64,000 nucleotides of DNA from DASZIT01 sp036268775 (GTDB lineage: Bacteria; Actinomycetota; Acidimicrobiia; Acidimicrobiales; RAAP-2): positions 248,001 through 312,000 of the forward strand of contig DATATM010000031.1 of NCBI GenBank assembly GCA_036268775.1. The letters are read 5' to 3'. A program made the translations under genes and the position numbers. Below are positions 42,209 through 50,780 of the stretch, in pieces. Every line of letters begins with the position of its first letter. Position 1 is the first letter of the stretch. A model generated the notes under the pieces. That model did not search any database and was not told the origin of the DNA. It worked only from the letters and a program-made list of their open reading frames with translations.

Positions 42209-43075
42209 ATGGGTCCGGTGACCGGCCCGTCAACGCCGGCCATCCACTTCCTGTCGGACTACGGCACGACTGACGAATTTGTCGGGGTGGTCCGGGCGGT
42301 GCTCCAGAGGCAGGCACCCGGGACTCCGGTCATCGACCTGACCCACCACGTGCCCCACTTCGATGTGGCCGCCGGCGCCGCTGCCCTGGTTCGGGCCGCA
42401 CCCTACTTGGGACCGGGAGTAGTCCTGGCGGTGGTCGACCCCAGAGTGGGAACCGCCCGCCGGGGCATTGCCGTCCAGGTGGGTGGCCTGTCCGTTGACC
42501 CGGGCGACAAGAAGGACCCGCCGTCCGGTGGGCCGGAGTGGTGGGTGGGTCCCGACAACGGCCTCTTGGTCCCGGCGGTGGAATCCCTGGGCGGGGCCAC
42601 CGCGGTGCGGGTGTTGATCTCGAAGCCCGGCTCCACCTTCGACGGACGGGACGTGTTCGCCCCGGCGGCGGCTCACCTGGTGGGCGGGGGAGACCCAGCC
42701 TCGCTCGGCGAAGAGGCGGACCCGGGGTCACTGGTTCGGCTTCCCGACGGGCCGAGCGACCATTTCGAAGGGGGGGTCCTGGTCACCTCGGTGACCCACA
42801 TCGACAGCTTCGGCAATACCCAGTTCCACGCCGGCCCCGAAGACCTCGGTCGGCTGAAGGTGGCGGTGGGCTCGCGGGTGGAGGTCGAGCTGGCGTCGGG
42901 CCAAACGGTGGATGCCAAGCGGGTGGAGGCGTTCGGCGACCTCGGTCGGGGGGAGTTCGGCCTGTTGGTCGACAGCAACGGGCACCTGGCCCTGGTGCTC
43001 GATCGCTCGTCGGCCGCCGATCACCTGGGCCTTGACGGCACCGCCCGGGCGGTTCGCCTCCGGCTTTCGGACTAA
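42209..43075 (+). CDS. SAM hydroxide adenosyltransferase (DUF62 family)
   Basis: A 288-residue protein of the S-adenosyl-L-methionine hydrolase/chlorinase-fluorinase fold. The N-terminal FLSDYGTTDEFVGVVRAVL, the VVDPRVGTARRGIAV strand and WWVGPDNGLLVPA are family-wide. VTHIDSFGNTQFH begins the C-terminal beta-barrel domain. Members without the halogenase loop hydrolyse SAM to adenosine and methionine. The start ATG is at 42209; there is an in-frame GTG at 42218. It follows the HTH gene after 39 bases. Confidence 0.9.
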   Translation: MGPVTGPSTPAIHFLSDYGTTDEFVGVVRAVLQRQAPGTPVIDLTHHVPHFDVAAGAAALVRAAPYLGPGVVLAVVDPRVGTARRGIAVQVGGLSVDPGDKKDPPSGGPEWWVGPDNGLLVPAVESLGGATAVRVLISKPGSTFDGRDVFAPAAAHLVGGGDPASLGEEADPGSLVRLPDGPSDHFEGGVLVTSVTHIDSFGNTQFHAGPEDLGRLKVAVGSRVEVELASGQTVDAKRVEAFGDLGRGEFGLLVDSNGHLALVLDRSSAADHLGLDGTARAVRLRLSD

Positions 43076-43206
43076 CGCTCAGGCGATTCCAAGGCTGGGA
43101 CCCGGCGCGAATACCGCCGACCAGGTACTTTAAAACGAGGGTCCGCTGAACAGATTGGCGGTTTCGGACGTAGTCCTAGAGGAACGATTGGAGGCGAGGT
43201 CTCGGC

Positions 43207-43512
43207 ATGGAAAATCTGTCACAGCAAATGAGCCCTAGAGGAAGGAAGGTGAAAGCACGCTCCGCCTTGTTGGGTCTGGCTTCGGTGGCCTTCGCCCTGG
43301 GCCTTGCCGCTTGCTCGAGCTCGCCGTCGACGTCGACGGGCTCGACGTCCGGCCCCTCGAACACCAGCGCAACCACAACGACCATTGCGTCCTCGACTTC
43401 GTCGACATCGGTGAGCTCAACCACCGCCTGCACTATCCCGCAGAACAACGGCGGCGACCATGACGCGGACAACAACGGTGGGCCCGACGACGGGGATGGG
43501 TGCGACAAGTAG
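43207..43512 (+). CDS. Small lipoprotein with Asp/Asn-rich tail
   Basis: A 101-residue lipoprotein: basic start (GRKVKARS), hydrophobic core and lipobox LAAC, then a Ser/Thr-rich linker and a C-terminal tail rich in Asp, Asn and Gly (NNGGDHDADNNGGPDDGDGCD) with one Cys on each side. The tail could bind calcium, which is inference. Starts at ATG 43207 (GGAGGCGAGG upstream) or GTG 43249 (GAGGAAGG upstream) are both plausible. The next gene overlaps its stop by one base (TAGTG). Confidence 0.68.
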   Translation: MENLSQQMSPRGRKVKARSALLGLASVAFALGLAACSSSPSTSTGSTSGPSNTSATTTTIASSTSSTSVSSTTACTIPQNNGGDHDADNNGGPDDGDGCDK

Positions 43513-44000
43513 TGACCTCCGTGTCGACGACCGACCACCGGTCCACCTCGGCTTCCCGACCACCGGGACTGATGGGCTGGGTGCGGAGCACCATCCTGCT
43601 TGGCGCCCCCCGGTCGTCGCCGGTCGGGTACCGAGTCTTCGTCCTCGCCACCATGGTGTTGGGGGCGGCGGCGATCGTGGCCACCGGAGCCATCCACCTG
43701 CACCTGTGGATGATCGGTTACAAGAACATCGCCAGCTTCGGCAACCTCTTTCTGGCCCAAGCCATCTCCGGGTTCGTGCTCGGACCGGTCATTGTTCTGA
43801 TCCGCCGGATGTACATGGTCCTGGCCGGGGCGGCGTTCATGGCAGCCAGCGTCGGCGGCCTCCTGCTGAGCGCCACAGTTGGTTTCCTGGGCCTCCACGA
43901 CGGGTTGAGCGTTCCCTGGGCCACCTCGTCGCTCATCTTGGAGATCGTTGGATTCGTGTTGCTGCTCGCCTCCGGGCTTGCGTTGGTAGCGCGGCGCTGA
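43512..44000 (+). CDS. Four-helix integral membrane protein
   Basis: A 162-residue membrane protein of unknown function with four predicted transmembrane segments: around VFVLATMVLGAAAIVATGA, then GNLFLAQAISGFVLGPVIVL, VLAGAAFMAASVGGLLLSA and EIVGFVLLLASGLAL. A His-containing stretch (GAIHLHLW) ends the first. The first 35 residues are cytosolic. GTG 43512 overlaps the stop of the small lipoprotein; GTG 43500 is possible. It sits between two lipoprotein genes and probably forms one operon with them. Confidence 0.78.
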   Translation: MTSVSTTDHRSTSASRPPGLMGWVRSTILLGAPRSSPVGYRVFVLATMVLGAAAIVATGAIHLHLWMIGYKNIASFGNLFLAQAISGFVLGPVIVLIRRMYMVLAGAAFMAASVGGLLLSATVGFLGLHDGLSVPWATSSLILEIVGFVLLLASGLALVARR

Positions 44001-44575
44001 GGAGCCGGAGGCTGGCGAGAACGGTCGGAGTTGCCGCGGTGGTGGCGGCAACGGCCGTCGGACTGGCGGCTTGCAGCAGCAGTGGTCCGAGTGGTGGTGG
44101 GGCCACCGCCACAGATCACGTCGATGCGTTCGGACTTCCCATCGGAAAGCCCATCACCCGAGCCGAACTGGCCACCCATGCCGAGTCCCATCTCTTCTAC
44201 CCCGGCTCGACGGTGGTGCGTTCGGTGGGGTCCAACCAGATCGCCAATCCGGCGGCCGGGGAGCCGGACCCCGCCTATGCCGGGGCCATCCTGACGGCGT
44301 CGGCTACCGCCGATCAGCTCTACGCCTTCTACCAACAACAACTCCTGGCCCGGGGCTACCACTCGGTGACCGACTACCGCCTCTCGACCCAGGTGTCGGG
44401 TCGGGCATGGGAAGTAGACCAACGGGTGCAGGTCCAGGTCGGGATCTTCGACCCGGCACTACTCCAGCAGGACCAGAACATCACGGCGGTGGCCGAACCC
44501 GGGGAGCTCATCTACGAAGTCGTCCTGGTCGGCTACTCCAAACACCCTTCCGGGGATGCCACACCATCGACCTGA
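43997..44575 (+). CDS. Lipoprotein of unknown function (apparent CTG start)
   Basis: A lipoprotein of about 192 residues. A basic N-terminus (RSRRLAR), hydrophobic core and lipobox GLAAC form a complete signal peptide. The mature part has SHLFYPGSTVVRSVGSNQ, an ASATADQLYAFYQQQL helix and VQVGIFDPALL. No family is recognised. In the frame there is no ATG, GTG or TTG for at least 80 bases upstream of the signal peptide. The natural start is CTG 43997, which overlaps the TGA of the upstream gene (CTGA). GTG 44039 would leave out the charged segment. Confidence 0.7.
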   Translation: MRSRRLARTVGVAAVVAATAVGLAACSSSGPSGGGATATDHVDAFGLPIGKPITRAELATHAESHLFYPGSTVVRSVGSNQIANPAAGEPDPAYAGAILTASATADQLYAFYQQQLLARGYHSVTDYRLSTQVSGRAWEVDQRVQVQVGIFDPALLQQDQNITAVAEPGELIYEVVLVGYSKHPSGDATPST

Positions 44576-44954
44576 ACGGGGACCTGTCATTCCGGTCCGT
44601 CCGTGGTTGGCGGTCCTGACGTAGGCGGGGAGTGCGACTCCGGCCGAATTGCCGATAGCCACTCTCCGCCATTGAACATTGAGGGCCCCCGGCTCGTATT
44701 CCTTGGTCGTAACCCTTCCTCGTATCTCTAGCTGATGACCAAGGGGCCCGCGAGACCCGCGAGTCGTGCGCAACCAGCCTGCGCCCATGAGCCGACAAAG
44801 GATGATCCGATGAAATTCTCCCGAACCCCTGACCCGATGGTCCACTCCGCCGCGACAACCCCTCGCCACGGACACCCCAGGGGCCGTCTTCGCGGCTTGG
44901 CGGTGGCCGGAGCTCTGAGCACGTGGAGGGCGTCGGTTTTCCTCCCTGAGGCCG
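44576..44954. other. Intergenic region upstream of rex
   Basis: An inverted repeat CCTTGGTC (44701-44708) / GACCAAGG (44737-44744) with a 28-base loop stands in the middle. A possible small gene begins at 44,810. I found no copy of the Rex operator consensus (TGTGAN6TCACA-like) here. Confidence 0.4.
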
Positions 44955-44992
44955 ATGGTCCTACGATCCGTGCCAGTGCCCACGAGACCTGA
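44810..44992 (+). CDS. Possible small protein upstream of rex
   Basis: A 60-residue frame starting at ATG 44810 with a good ribosome site (AAAGGA, seven bases upstream). The sequence is basic with a short LRGLAVAGALS segment and matches nothing I know. It overlaps the first 38 bases of rex. It may be a leader or upstream frame rather than a stable protein. Confidence 0.25.
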   Translation: MKFSRTPDPMVHSAATTPRHGHPRGRLRGLAVAGALSTWRASVFLPEADGPTIRASAHET

Positions 44993-45728
44993 GCCCAGCC
45001 TCCCGGAAGACAGCGCTAACCCGGCGACGAGCCATGCCCATCACCGTCGGATCCCTGAGGCCACCGTGGGGCGGTTGCCCGTGTATCAGCGCATTCTCGA
45101 AGAGGTGCTCCGGTCGGGCACCACCACCGTGTCGTCGGATCTGCTCGGGTCTTTGGCCCGGGTCAACCCGGCCCAGGTGCGCAAGGATCTTTCGCTGCTC
45201 GGTTCCTTCGGGACCCGGGGAGCCGGCTACGACACCGCCTTCCTGGTCGAGCAGATCGACCGGGAGCTCGGCCTCAACCATGTGTGGCCGATCGTGATCG
45301 TGGGCATCGGGAACCTGGGACGGGCGCTGGCCCACTCGCAGGGATTCATCGCCCGGGGGTTCAAGGTGATGGCGCTGCTCGACATCGACCCCGAGGTGAT
45401 CGGGGAAACGGTCGATGATGTCGTTATCAGCCACCTCGACAGCCTCCCCGCTATCGCCGCCGAGCAACCCCTCGCCATCGGGGTGATCGCCACTCCGGCG
45501 CCGGCGGCCCAGGGGGTGGCCGACCTCCTGGTGGCCTCCGGGGTCCGCTCGATCCTCAATTTCGCCCCCAAGGTGCTCACCCTGGGACCGGACATCCTGC
45601 TCCGCTACGTCGACCTCAGCATCGAACTGCAGATCATGAGCTTCTACCAGTCCAGGCGCTCGCTGGACGGTGAAGAGGGGATGCCGGTCATCCGCTCGAT
45701 CGGCATGACGAGTGCCAACCTAGACTGA
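44955..45728 (+). CDS. rex: Redox-sensing transcriptional repressor Rex
   Basis: A 257-residue Rex repressor. The N-terminal winged helix spans about residues 35-105, with GRLPVYQRILEEVL, SSDLLGSLARVNPAQVRKDLSLLG and GTRGAGY. The Rossmann domain has VGIGNLGRAL (about residues 116-125) and binds NADH, which releases the protein from DNA. QIMSFYQSRRSLDG forms the C-terminal swapped helix. The start is uncertain: ATG 44955 or GTG 44970. Rex typically controls respiratory and haem genes, and this gene sits directly upstream of the haem operon, as in Streptomyces. Confidence 0.94.
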   Translation: MVLRSVPVPTRPEPSLPEDSANPATSHAHHRRIPEATVGRLPVYQRILEEVLRSGTTTVSSDLLGSLARVNPAQVRKDLSLLGSFGTRGAGYDTAFLVEQIDRELGLNHVWPIVIVGIGNLGRALAHSQGFIARGFKVMALLDIDPEVIGETVDDVVISHLDSLPAIAAEQPLAIGVIATPAPAAQGVADLLVASGVRSILNFAPKVLTLGPDILLRYVDLSIELQIMSFYQSRRSLDGEEGMPVIRSIGMTSANLD

Positions 45729-45886
45729 CGGGGAAAGCGCCTGCCCGTTTCTTGGTCGCCGACTGGCAACCTGGAGAGCGGACCGGCATGCTGGATGGTC
45801 CGGTCCGGCCTGTCGGATCGAGTGAGGCAGAACCAGCGATGAGTCAATGATCGACCCAGCGACCGAGAGACCCAAGCGGTGACAAC

Positions 45887-47170
45887 GTGTCAGTGATCGT
45901 GGTAGGTATCGAGCAACGAGAGGCACCGCTCCACCTGCTCGAGCAGGTGGCGGTCACCGAGGCCGCCCTCCCGAAGGCTCTGGCCGCCCTGCGGGACCGG
46001 TCCAACCTGTCGGAGGCTGTCATCCTCTCGACCTGCCTGCGGACCGAGGTTTACGCGGTGGTCGAGCGATTCCACGACGGGGTGGACGAGCTCCAGGAAT
46101 TCCTGGCCATCATGGGCGACACCACCGTCGAGGCGCTGAGCGAGTACCTGACCATCCGCTTCGACGACGACGTCGCCGACCACGTGTTCACAGTGGCGTC
46201 CGGCCTCGACTCGGCCGTCCTCGGGGAGTCCGAGGTGCTCGGCCAGGTCCGCCGGGCCTGGGAGAAGGCCCAGCGGGAGCGGGCGTCCGGACCGGTGCTC
46301 GGTGCCCTCTTCCGGCACGCGGTGGAGACGGGGAAGCGAGTGCGGTCGGAGACGGCCATCGCCCGCGGCATCACCTCGCTGTCCCACGGAGCGGTGGCGT
46401 TGGCCGCCAAGCATGCGCCGAGCGGGCTGGCCGGGTCCCGGGTGCTGGTGGTCGGAGCCGGAGAGATGGGCGACGGCGTGGTCCAAGCCCTCGCCCCCCA
46501 CCGGCCGGCCTCGGTAGTGGTGGCCAATCGAACCGCCAAGCGGGCCGACACGGTGATCGCCGGGCTGCCCGAGGGATTGGCGGCTGCCGCCCGGGCCGTC
46601 CCGCTGACCGCTCTCGGCCCGGAGCTCGAAGTCGCCGACGTGGTCTTCACCTCGGTGAGCACGGTTCGCCCGATCGTGGAGCGTTCGATGGTCGAAGCCG
46701 CGGTGGCGGGCCGGGCAACCGAACGACCCCTGCTGGTGGTCGATCTCGGGGTTCCCCGCAACGTGGAGCCGTCCTCCTCCGAACTCGACGGGGTGACCCT
46801 GCTGGATATGGATGCGCTGCGGGCGGCGGTAGAGGGAGCGCTCTCCGGCCGCCAGGGCGAGGTGGCCCACGCCCGGGAGATTGTGGGGGACGAGGTCGAA
46901 CGGTACCGGGCGGCATCCCGGGCCCGAGGGGCGGCGCCGGTGGTGTCGGCACTGCGGGCCCAGGCCGAAGAGGCCCGCCAGGCCGAGTTCGATCGTCAGC
47001 GGGCCAAGCGGTCCGACCTCAGCGACGACCAGTGGGAGCAGGTGGACATCGTGACCCGGGCGATGGTGGCCAAGCTGTTGCACCAGCCCACCGTGACGTT
47101 GAAGGACGCCGTCGGCACGCCGCGGGGGGAGCGATTGATCGAATCCCTCCGGACCCTGTTCGACCTCTAG
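45887..47170 (+). CDS. hemA: Glutamyl-tRNA reductase
   Basis: A 427-residue NADPH-dependent enzyme that reduces glutamyl-tRNA(Glu) to glutamate-1-semialdehyde, the first committed step of C5 haem synthesis. The catalytic Cys50 lies in ILSTCLRTEVYA, GESEVLGQVRRAWEKA is the family signature, VVGAGEMG binds NADPH and ATERPLLVVDLGVPRNVEP precedes the dimerisation domain. The start is GTG 45887. It begins the haem gene set and follows rex by 158 bases. Confidence 0.96.
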   Translation: MSVIVVGIEQREAPLHLLEQVAVTEAALPKALAALRDRSNLSEAVILSTCLRTEVYAVVERFHDGVDELQEFLAIMGDTTVEALSEYLTIRFDDDVADHVFTVASGLDSAVLGESEVLGQVRRAWEKAQRERASGPVLGALFRHAVETGKRVRSETAIARGITSLSHGAVALAAKHAPSGLAGSRVLVVGAGEMGDGVVQALAPHRPASVVVANRTAKRADTVIAGLPEGLAAAARAVPLTALGPELEVADVVFTSVSTVRPIVERSMVEAAVAGRATERPLLVVDLGVPRNVEPSSSELDGVTLLDMDALRAAVEGALSGRQGEVAHAREIVGDEVERYRAASRARGAAPVVSALRAQAEEARQAEFDRQRAKRSDLSDDQWEQVDIVTRAMVAKLLHQPTVTLKDAVGTPRGERLIESLRTLFDL

Positions 47171-47217
47171 AACGTGGTTCGTCCTCCTGCCCGTCCCCCC
47201 CGTGACCGACTAGATCC

Positions 47218-48156
47218 GTGACCGAACCAACGGTCATCCGACTGGCCACCCGAGGATCCCCGCTGGCGCTGTGGCAGGCCCGCCGGGTCGCTCAGCGGCT
47301 CGAAGCCGCCGGGGCGGAGACGTCGCTGGTGGTACTGGAGACCGAGGGCGACCGGCGCACCGATGTTCCTCTCCACTCCATCGGCGGGCAGGGGGTCTTC
47401 GTCAAGGAGGTCCAGGCGGCGGTGGTCCGCGGTGATGCCGACGTGGCGGTGCATTCGGCCAAGGACCTTCCCGCCGCCGGCGAGCTGCAAGTGCCGGGGC
47501 TGGCGCTGGCCGCCTTCCCGGAGCGGGCCGACCCCCGCGACCTGCTGGTCGGGTCCACGCTCGACACCCTCGCTTCCGGAGCCCGGGTGGCCACCGGTTC
47601 GGCCCGCCGACGGGTCCAGCTGGCCAACCTCCGCCCCGACCTGTTGTTCACCGATCTTCGCGGCAACCTGGCCACCCGGCTCTCGGTGGCCGACACCGGT
47701 GATGTGGCGGCGGTGGTGGTGGCGGCGGCCGGGGTCGACCGGCTGGGTTGGGTCGCCCCTCAAGGCATGGTGACCGAGCTTCTCGACCCGATGGTGATGC
47801 TGCCCCAGGTGGGACAGGGGGCCCTGGCGGTGGAGTGCCGGGAAGACGATCCCGCGGTTCGATCGGCGCTGTCGCTTATCGACGACGTGTCGGTTCGCCG
47901 GGTGGTGACCGCCGAGCGGGCGTACCTGGCCGAGCTGGGCGGGGGATGCACATTGCCGGTGGGCGCCCACGCCACTACGACGGGAGGCGACGACGGGGCC
48001 CTCACCCTCTCGGGCATGATGGGCAGCGAGGACGGTCGGATGGTGCTGCGCCACACCGCCTCCGGCGATGACCCCGAGAAGCTCGGCCGTTCCGTCGCCC
48101 GGTATCTGGTCGACGAAGCCGGTGGGAGCTCACTGGGAATCATCGGCGACCAGTGA
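47218..48156 (+). CDS. hemC: Hydroxymethylbilane synthase (porphobilinogen deaminase)
   Basis: A 312-residue enzyme joining four porphobilinogens into hydroxymethylbilane. Signs are TRGSPLALWQA, AVHSAKDLPA with the catalytic Asp, GSARRRVQLANLRPDL and Cys244 in LGGGCTLPVGA, which anchors the dipyrromethane cofactor. GTG start at 47218. The next gene overlaps its stop (GTGA), so the products are coupled in translation. Confidence 0.96.
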   Translation: MTEPTVIRLATRGSPLALWQARRVAQRLEAAGAETSLVVLETEGDRRTDVPLHSIGGQGVFVKEVQAAVVRGDADVAVHSAKDLPAAGELQVPGLALAAFPERADPRDLLVGSTLDTLASGARVATGSARRRVQLANLRPDLLFTDLRGNLATRLSVADTGDVAAVVVAAAGVDRLGWVAPQGMVTELLDPMVMLPQVGQGALAVECREDDPAVRSALSLIDDVSVRRVVTAERAYLAELGGGCTLPVGAHATTTGGDDGALTLSGMMGSEDGRMVLRHTASGDDPEKLGRSVARYLVDEAGGSSLGIIGDQ

Positions 48157-48863
48157 CGGTGTATTTGGTCGGCGCCGGTCCCGGTGACCCGGACCTGATC
48201 ACCCTGCGCGGGGCGTCGCTGCTCGGCCGGGCCGATGTGGTCATCCACGATCGCCTCATCCCCCAAGAACTGTTGTCGCTGGCCCCGCTCACCGCCGAAG
48301 TGATCGATGTGGGCAAGACTCCGGGTCAGCCTCAGCTCCGCCGCCAGCACGAGATCAATGAGCTTCTGGTGACCCACGGGAAGGCCGGCCGCCAGGTGGT
48401 GCGGCTGAAGGGCGGCGACCCGTTCGTGTTCGGGCGGGGCGGGGAGGAAGTAGAAGCGTTACAGGCTGCCGGGGTGGACTACGAAGTGGTCCCCGGGGTG
48501 ACATCGGCGTTCGCGGTCCCCGCCGCTGCCGGAATTCCGGTCACCCACCGGGGGCTGTCGGCGTCGGTCACCGTGGTCACCGGTCACACCGGCGACTCGT
48601 CGGCACCCGGAGGGGTCGACTGGGACGCCCTCGGCCGGGCCGGAGGCACACTGGTGGTGTTGATGGGCATGGCGGCGCGGGCCACCATCGCCGCCGCGCT
48701 GATGGCCGGCGGTCGGCCGGGCACCACCCCGGTAGCAGTGGTGCACTGGGGGACCACCGACCGGCAACGGGTGGCTCGAACCACCCTCGACTCGCTGGCC
48801 GACGTTGATCTGCCCTCCCCGTCGATCATCGTGATCGGCCCGGTGGCCGCTCTTGGTGGGTGA
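48153..48863 (+). CDS. cobA: Uroporphyrinogen-III C-methyltransferase
   Basis: A 236-residue SAM-dependent methyltransferase producing precorrin-2 for sirohaem and cobalamin. VYLVGAGPGDPDLITLRG is the canonical opening and VRLKGGDPFVFGRGGEE the SAM-binding signature; GITSAFAVPAAAGIPVTHRG-type sequence follows. The GTG start overlaps the hemC stop. Its TGA stop is in the same frame as hemD, which begins nine codons later, as though a cobA-hemD fusion (known in other actinobacteria) had been split by one stop codon. Confidence 0.93.
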   Translation: MTVYLVGAGPGDPDLITLRGASLLGRADVVIHDRLIPQELLSLAPLTAEVIDVGKTPGQPQLRRQHEINELLVTHGKAGRQVVRLKGGDPFVFGRGGEEVEALQAAGVDYEVVPGVTSAFAVPAAAGIPVTHRGLSASVTVVTGHTGDSSAPGGVDWDALGRAGGTLVVLMGMAARATIAAALMAGGRPGTTPVAVVHWGTTDRQRVARTTLDSLADVDLPSPSIIVIGPVAALGG

Positions 48864-48890
48864 CCGGCGCATGAAGGGCGAACGGCGGCG

Positions 48891-49706
48891 ATGAACTCCT
48901 CGGCCGCTGGATCCCGTTCCGGCTCCGGACCGCTGGCCGGGCGGACGGTGGTTGCCACCCGCAGCCGGGCCCAGGCATCGGTCTTGGTCGACCGCCTGGT
49001 GGCGCAGGGGGCCACCGTTGTCGAGCTGCCGGTCATCGCCATCGAGGACGCCGCCGACGGAGGCGCGGGGTTGAGGGAGGCCGCCGACCGGTTGGTGAAC
49101 GGCGCTTACGAGTGGGTGGCGTTCACCTCGGCCAACGCGGTGTCCCGCTTCCTGGCTGCCGTCGATGGCCGCGCCGTCCCGGCCGAAGTGCGATGGGCGG
49201 CGGTGGGGACCGCCACCGCCCGCCGACTGTCAGAGGGGGGATTCCCCCCCGACCTGGTGCCGCCGGAGTCGGTGAGTGACTCGTTGGCCGACGCGTTCCC
49301 CGTGTGCGTTCGAGCCGCCGCCACCGTGCTGTTCCCCCGGGCCGAGACGGTCAGGGGAGCACTGGCCGCCGGGCTCGGGGCGAAGGGATGGACGGTGGAC
49401 GAGGTCGTCGCCTATCGCACCCTGGCCGGTGATCCTGACCCCGAGTCGATCGCCGCCGCCCGAGATGCCGAGGCGGTCGCCTTCACTTCCTCGTCGACCG
49501 TCGAGCGCACCGTCGCGCTGTTGGGTGTCGGTGGGGTGCCCCCGGTGGTGGTCTCCATCGGGCCCGTCACCTCCGCCGCCGCCCGGGCGGAAGGGCTCGA
49601 GGTGACGGCGGAGGCGGTCGAATCCAGCCTCGATGGCCTGGTCGCGGCGGTGGTGGCGGCGCTCCATCCCGAATCCACCTCCGAGCCTGACCCCGGCCGC
49701 CCCTAA
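48891..49706 (+). CDS. hemD: Uroporphyrinogen-III synthase
   Basis: A 271-residue enzyme that closes hydroxymethylbilane to uroporphyrinogen III. The family is poorly conserved. Recognisable parts are VVATRSRAQASVLVDRLVAQGATV, YEWVAFTSANAV in the first domain, and AVAFTSSSTVERTV and VVSIGPVTSAAAR in the second. The ATG at 48891 is 27 bases after the cobA stop and in the same frame. The bases before it (GAACGGCGGCG) give no strong ribosome site, so reinitiation or readthrough from cobA may matter. Confidence 0.9.
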   Translation: MNSSAAGSRSGSGPLAGRTVVATRSRAQASVLVDRLVAQGATVVELPVIAIEDAADGGAGLREAADRLVNGAYEWVAFTSANAVSRFLAAVDGRAVPAEVRWAAVGTATARRLSEGGFPPDLVPPESVSDSLADAFPVCVRAAATVLFPRAETVRGALAAGLGAKGWTVDEVVAYRTLAGDPDPESIAAARDAEAVAFTSSSTVERTVALLGVGGVPPVVVSIGPVTSAAARAEGLEVTAEAVESSLDGLVAAVVAALHPESTSEPDPGRP

Positions 49707-49749
49707 CCCGCCCTGACCCCGGTCCGGCGGGATGCGAGCCATGCTGCCG

Positions 49750-49766
49750 TAGGCTTGGGGACCGTG
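49750..49766 (+). promoter_or_regulatory. Candidate leaderless promoter of hemB
   Basis: TAGGCT (49750-49755) lies eight bases before the GTG start at 49764, the spacing expected if transcription starts at the start codon. No ribosome site is present. Confidence 0.4.
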
Positions 49767-50780
49767 TTGCCCGACCCACCGACCCCCCAGTCGTTTCCGG
49801 CCACCCGCCTGCGACGCCTGCGTCGCACCCCCGCGCTCCGACGGCTGGTGGCCGAGACCCGGCTGTCGGTCGACGACCTGGTCGCACCGCTGTTCGTGGC
49901 CGACGGCCTTGAGGATCCCCGGCCCATCCCGTCGATGCCGGGAGTGATGCAGCACACGCTGGAATCGCTGTCCAAAGAGGTCGCCCGGCTGGCCGACCTC
50001 GGGGTCCCCGGGGTGATCCTCTTCGGCCTTCCTCGCCCTGAGCAGAAGGACGGGGTCGGAAGCCAGGCGTTCGCCGACGACGGCATCGTCCACCGGGGCC
50101 TGGCCGTAGTCCGGGACCAGGTGGGCGACTCGATGGTGGTGATGGCCGACCTCTGCCTCGACGAGTTCACCGACCACGGCCATTGCGGCGTCATCGACCC
50201 CGACACCGGCGAGGTCGACAACGACGCCACCCTTCCGCTCTACGCCCGAGTGGCGGTGTCCCAGGCCGGCGCCGGCGCCGATGTCGTCGCCCCCAGCGGG
50301 ATGATGGACGGGCAGGTCGGGGCCATCCGCTCCGCCCTCGATGGGGCCGGCCACCCCGACACCGTGATCATGGCCTACGCCGCCAAGTACGCCTCGGCGC
50401 TCTACGGGCCGTTCCGGGATGCGGTGGAGGTGACCATCGCCGGCGGTGGAGACCGGCGCGGGTACCAGCAGGATGCCCACAACCGCCGAGAGGCGCTCAA
50501 CGAGGTGGCGCTGGACATCGCCGAAGGGGCGGATCTGGTGATGGTCAAGCCGGCCCTGACCTACCTCGACGTCATCGCCGACGTTCGGGCCGCGGTGTCG
50601 GTCCCGGTGGCCGCCTATCACGTGAGCGGGGAGTACGCCATGGTGTGCGCCGCCGCCGAACGCGGATGGATCGATGGCCCGGCGGTGGCCCTCGAACAGA
50701 TCAGCGCGGTGAAGCGCGCCGGGGCAGACCTGATTCTCACCTACTTCGCCGGTCAGTTGGCCGAGGTGCTGGGTGGCTGA
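49764..50780 (+). CDS. hemB: Delta-aminolevulinic acid dehydratase (porphobilinogen synthase)
   Basis: A 338-residue enzyme condensing two 5-aminolevulinates to porphobilinogen. The active-site lysines lie in MAYAAKYASALYGPFRDA and MVKPALTYLDVI. The metal region reads ADLCLDEFTDHGHCGV: the first and third Cys of the zinc site are kept, but the middle one is Asp, an arrangement between zinc and magnesium types. GTG 49764 is preferred; TTG 49755 is possible. It overlaps the hemL start by eight bases. Confidence 0.95.
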   Translation: MLPDPPTPQSFPATRLRRLRRTPALRRLVAETRLSVDDLVAPLFVADGLEDPRPIPSMPGVMQHTLESLSKEVARLADLGVPGVILFGLPRPEQKDGVGSQAFADDGIVHRGLAVVRDQVGDSMVVMADLCLDEFTDHGHCGVIDPDTGEVDNDATLPLYARVAVSQAGAGADVVAPSGMMDGQVGAIRSALDGAGHPDTVIMAYAAKYASALYGPFRDAVEVTIAGGGDRRGYQQDAHNRREALNEVALDIAEGADLVMVKPALTYLDVIADVRAAVSVPVAAYHVSGEYAMVCAAAERGWIDGPAVALEQISAVKRAGADLILTYFAGQLAEVLGG

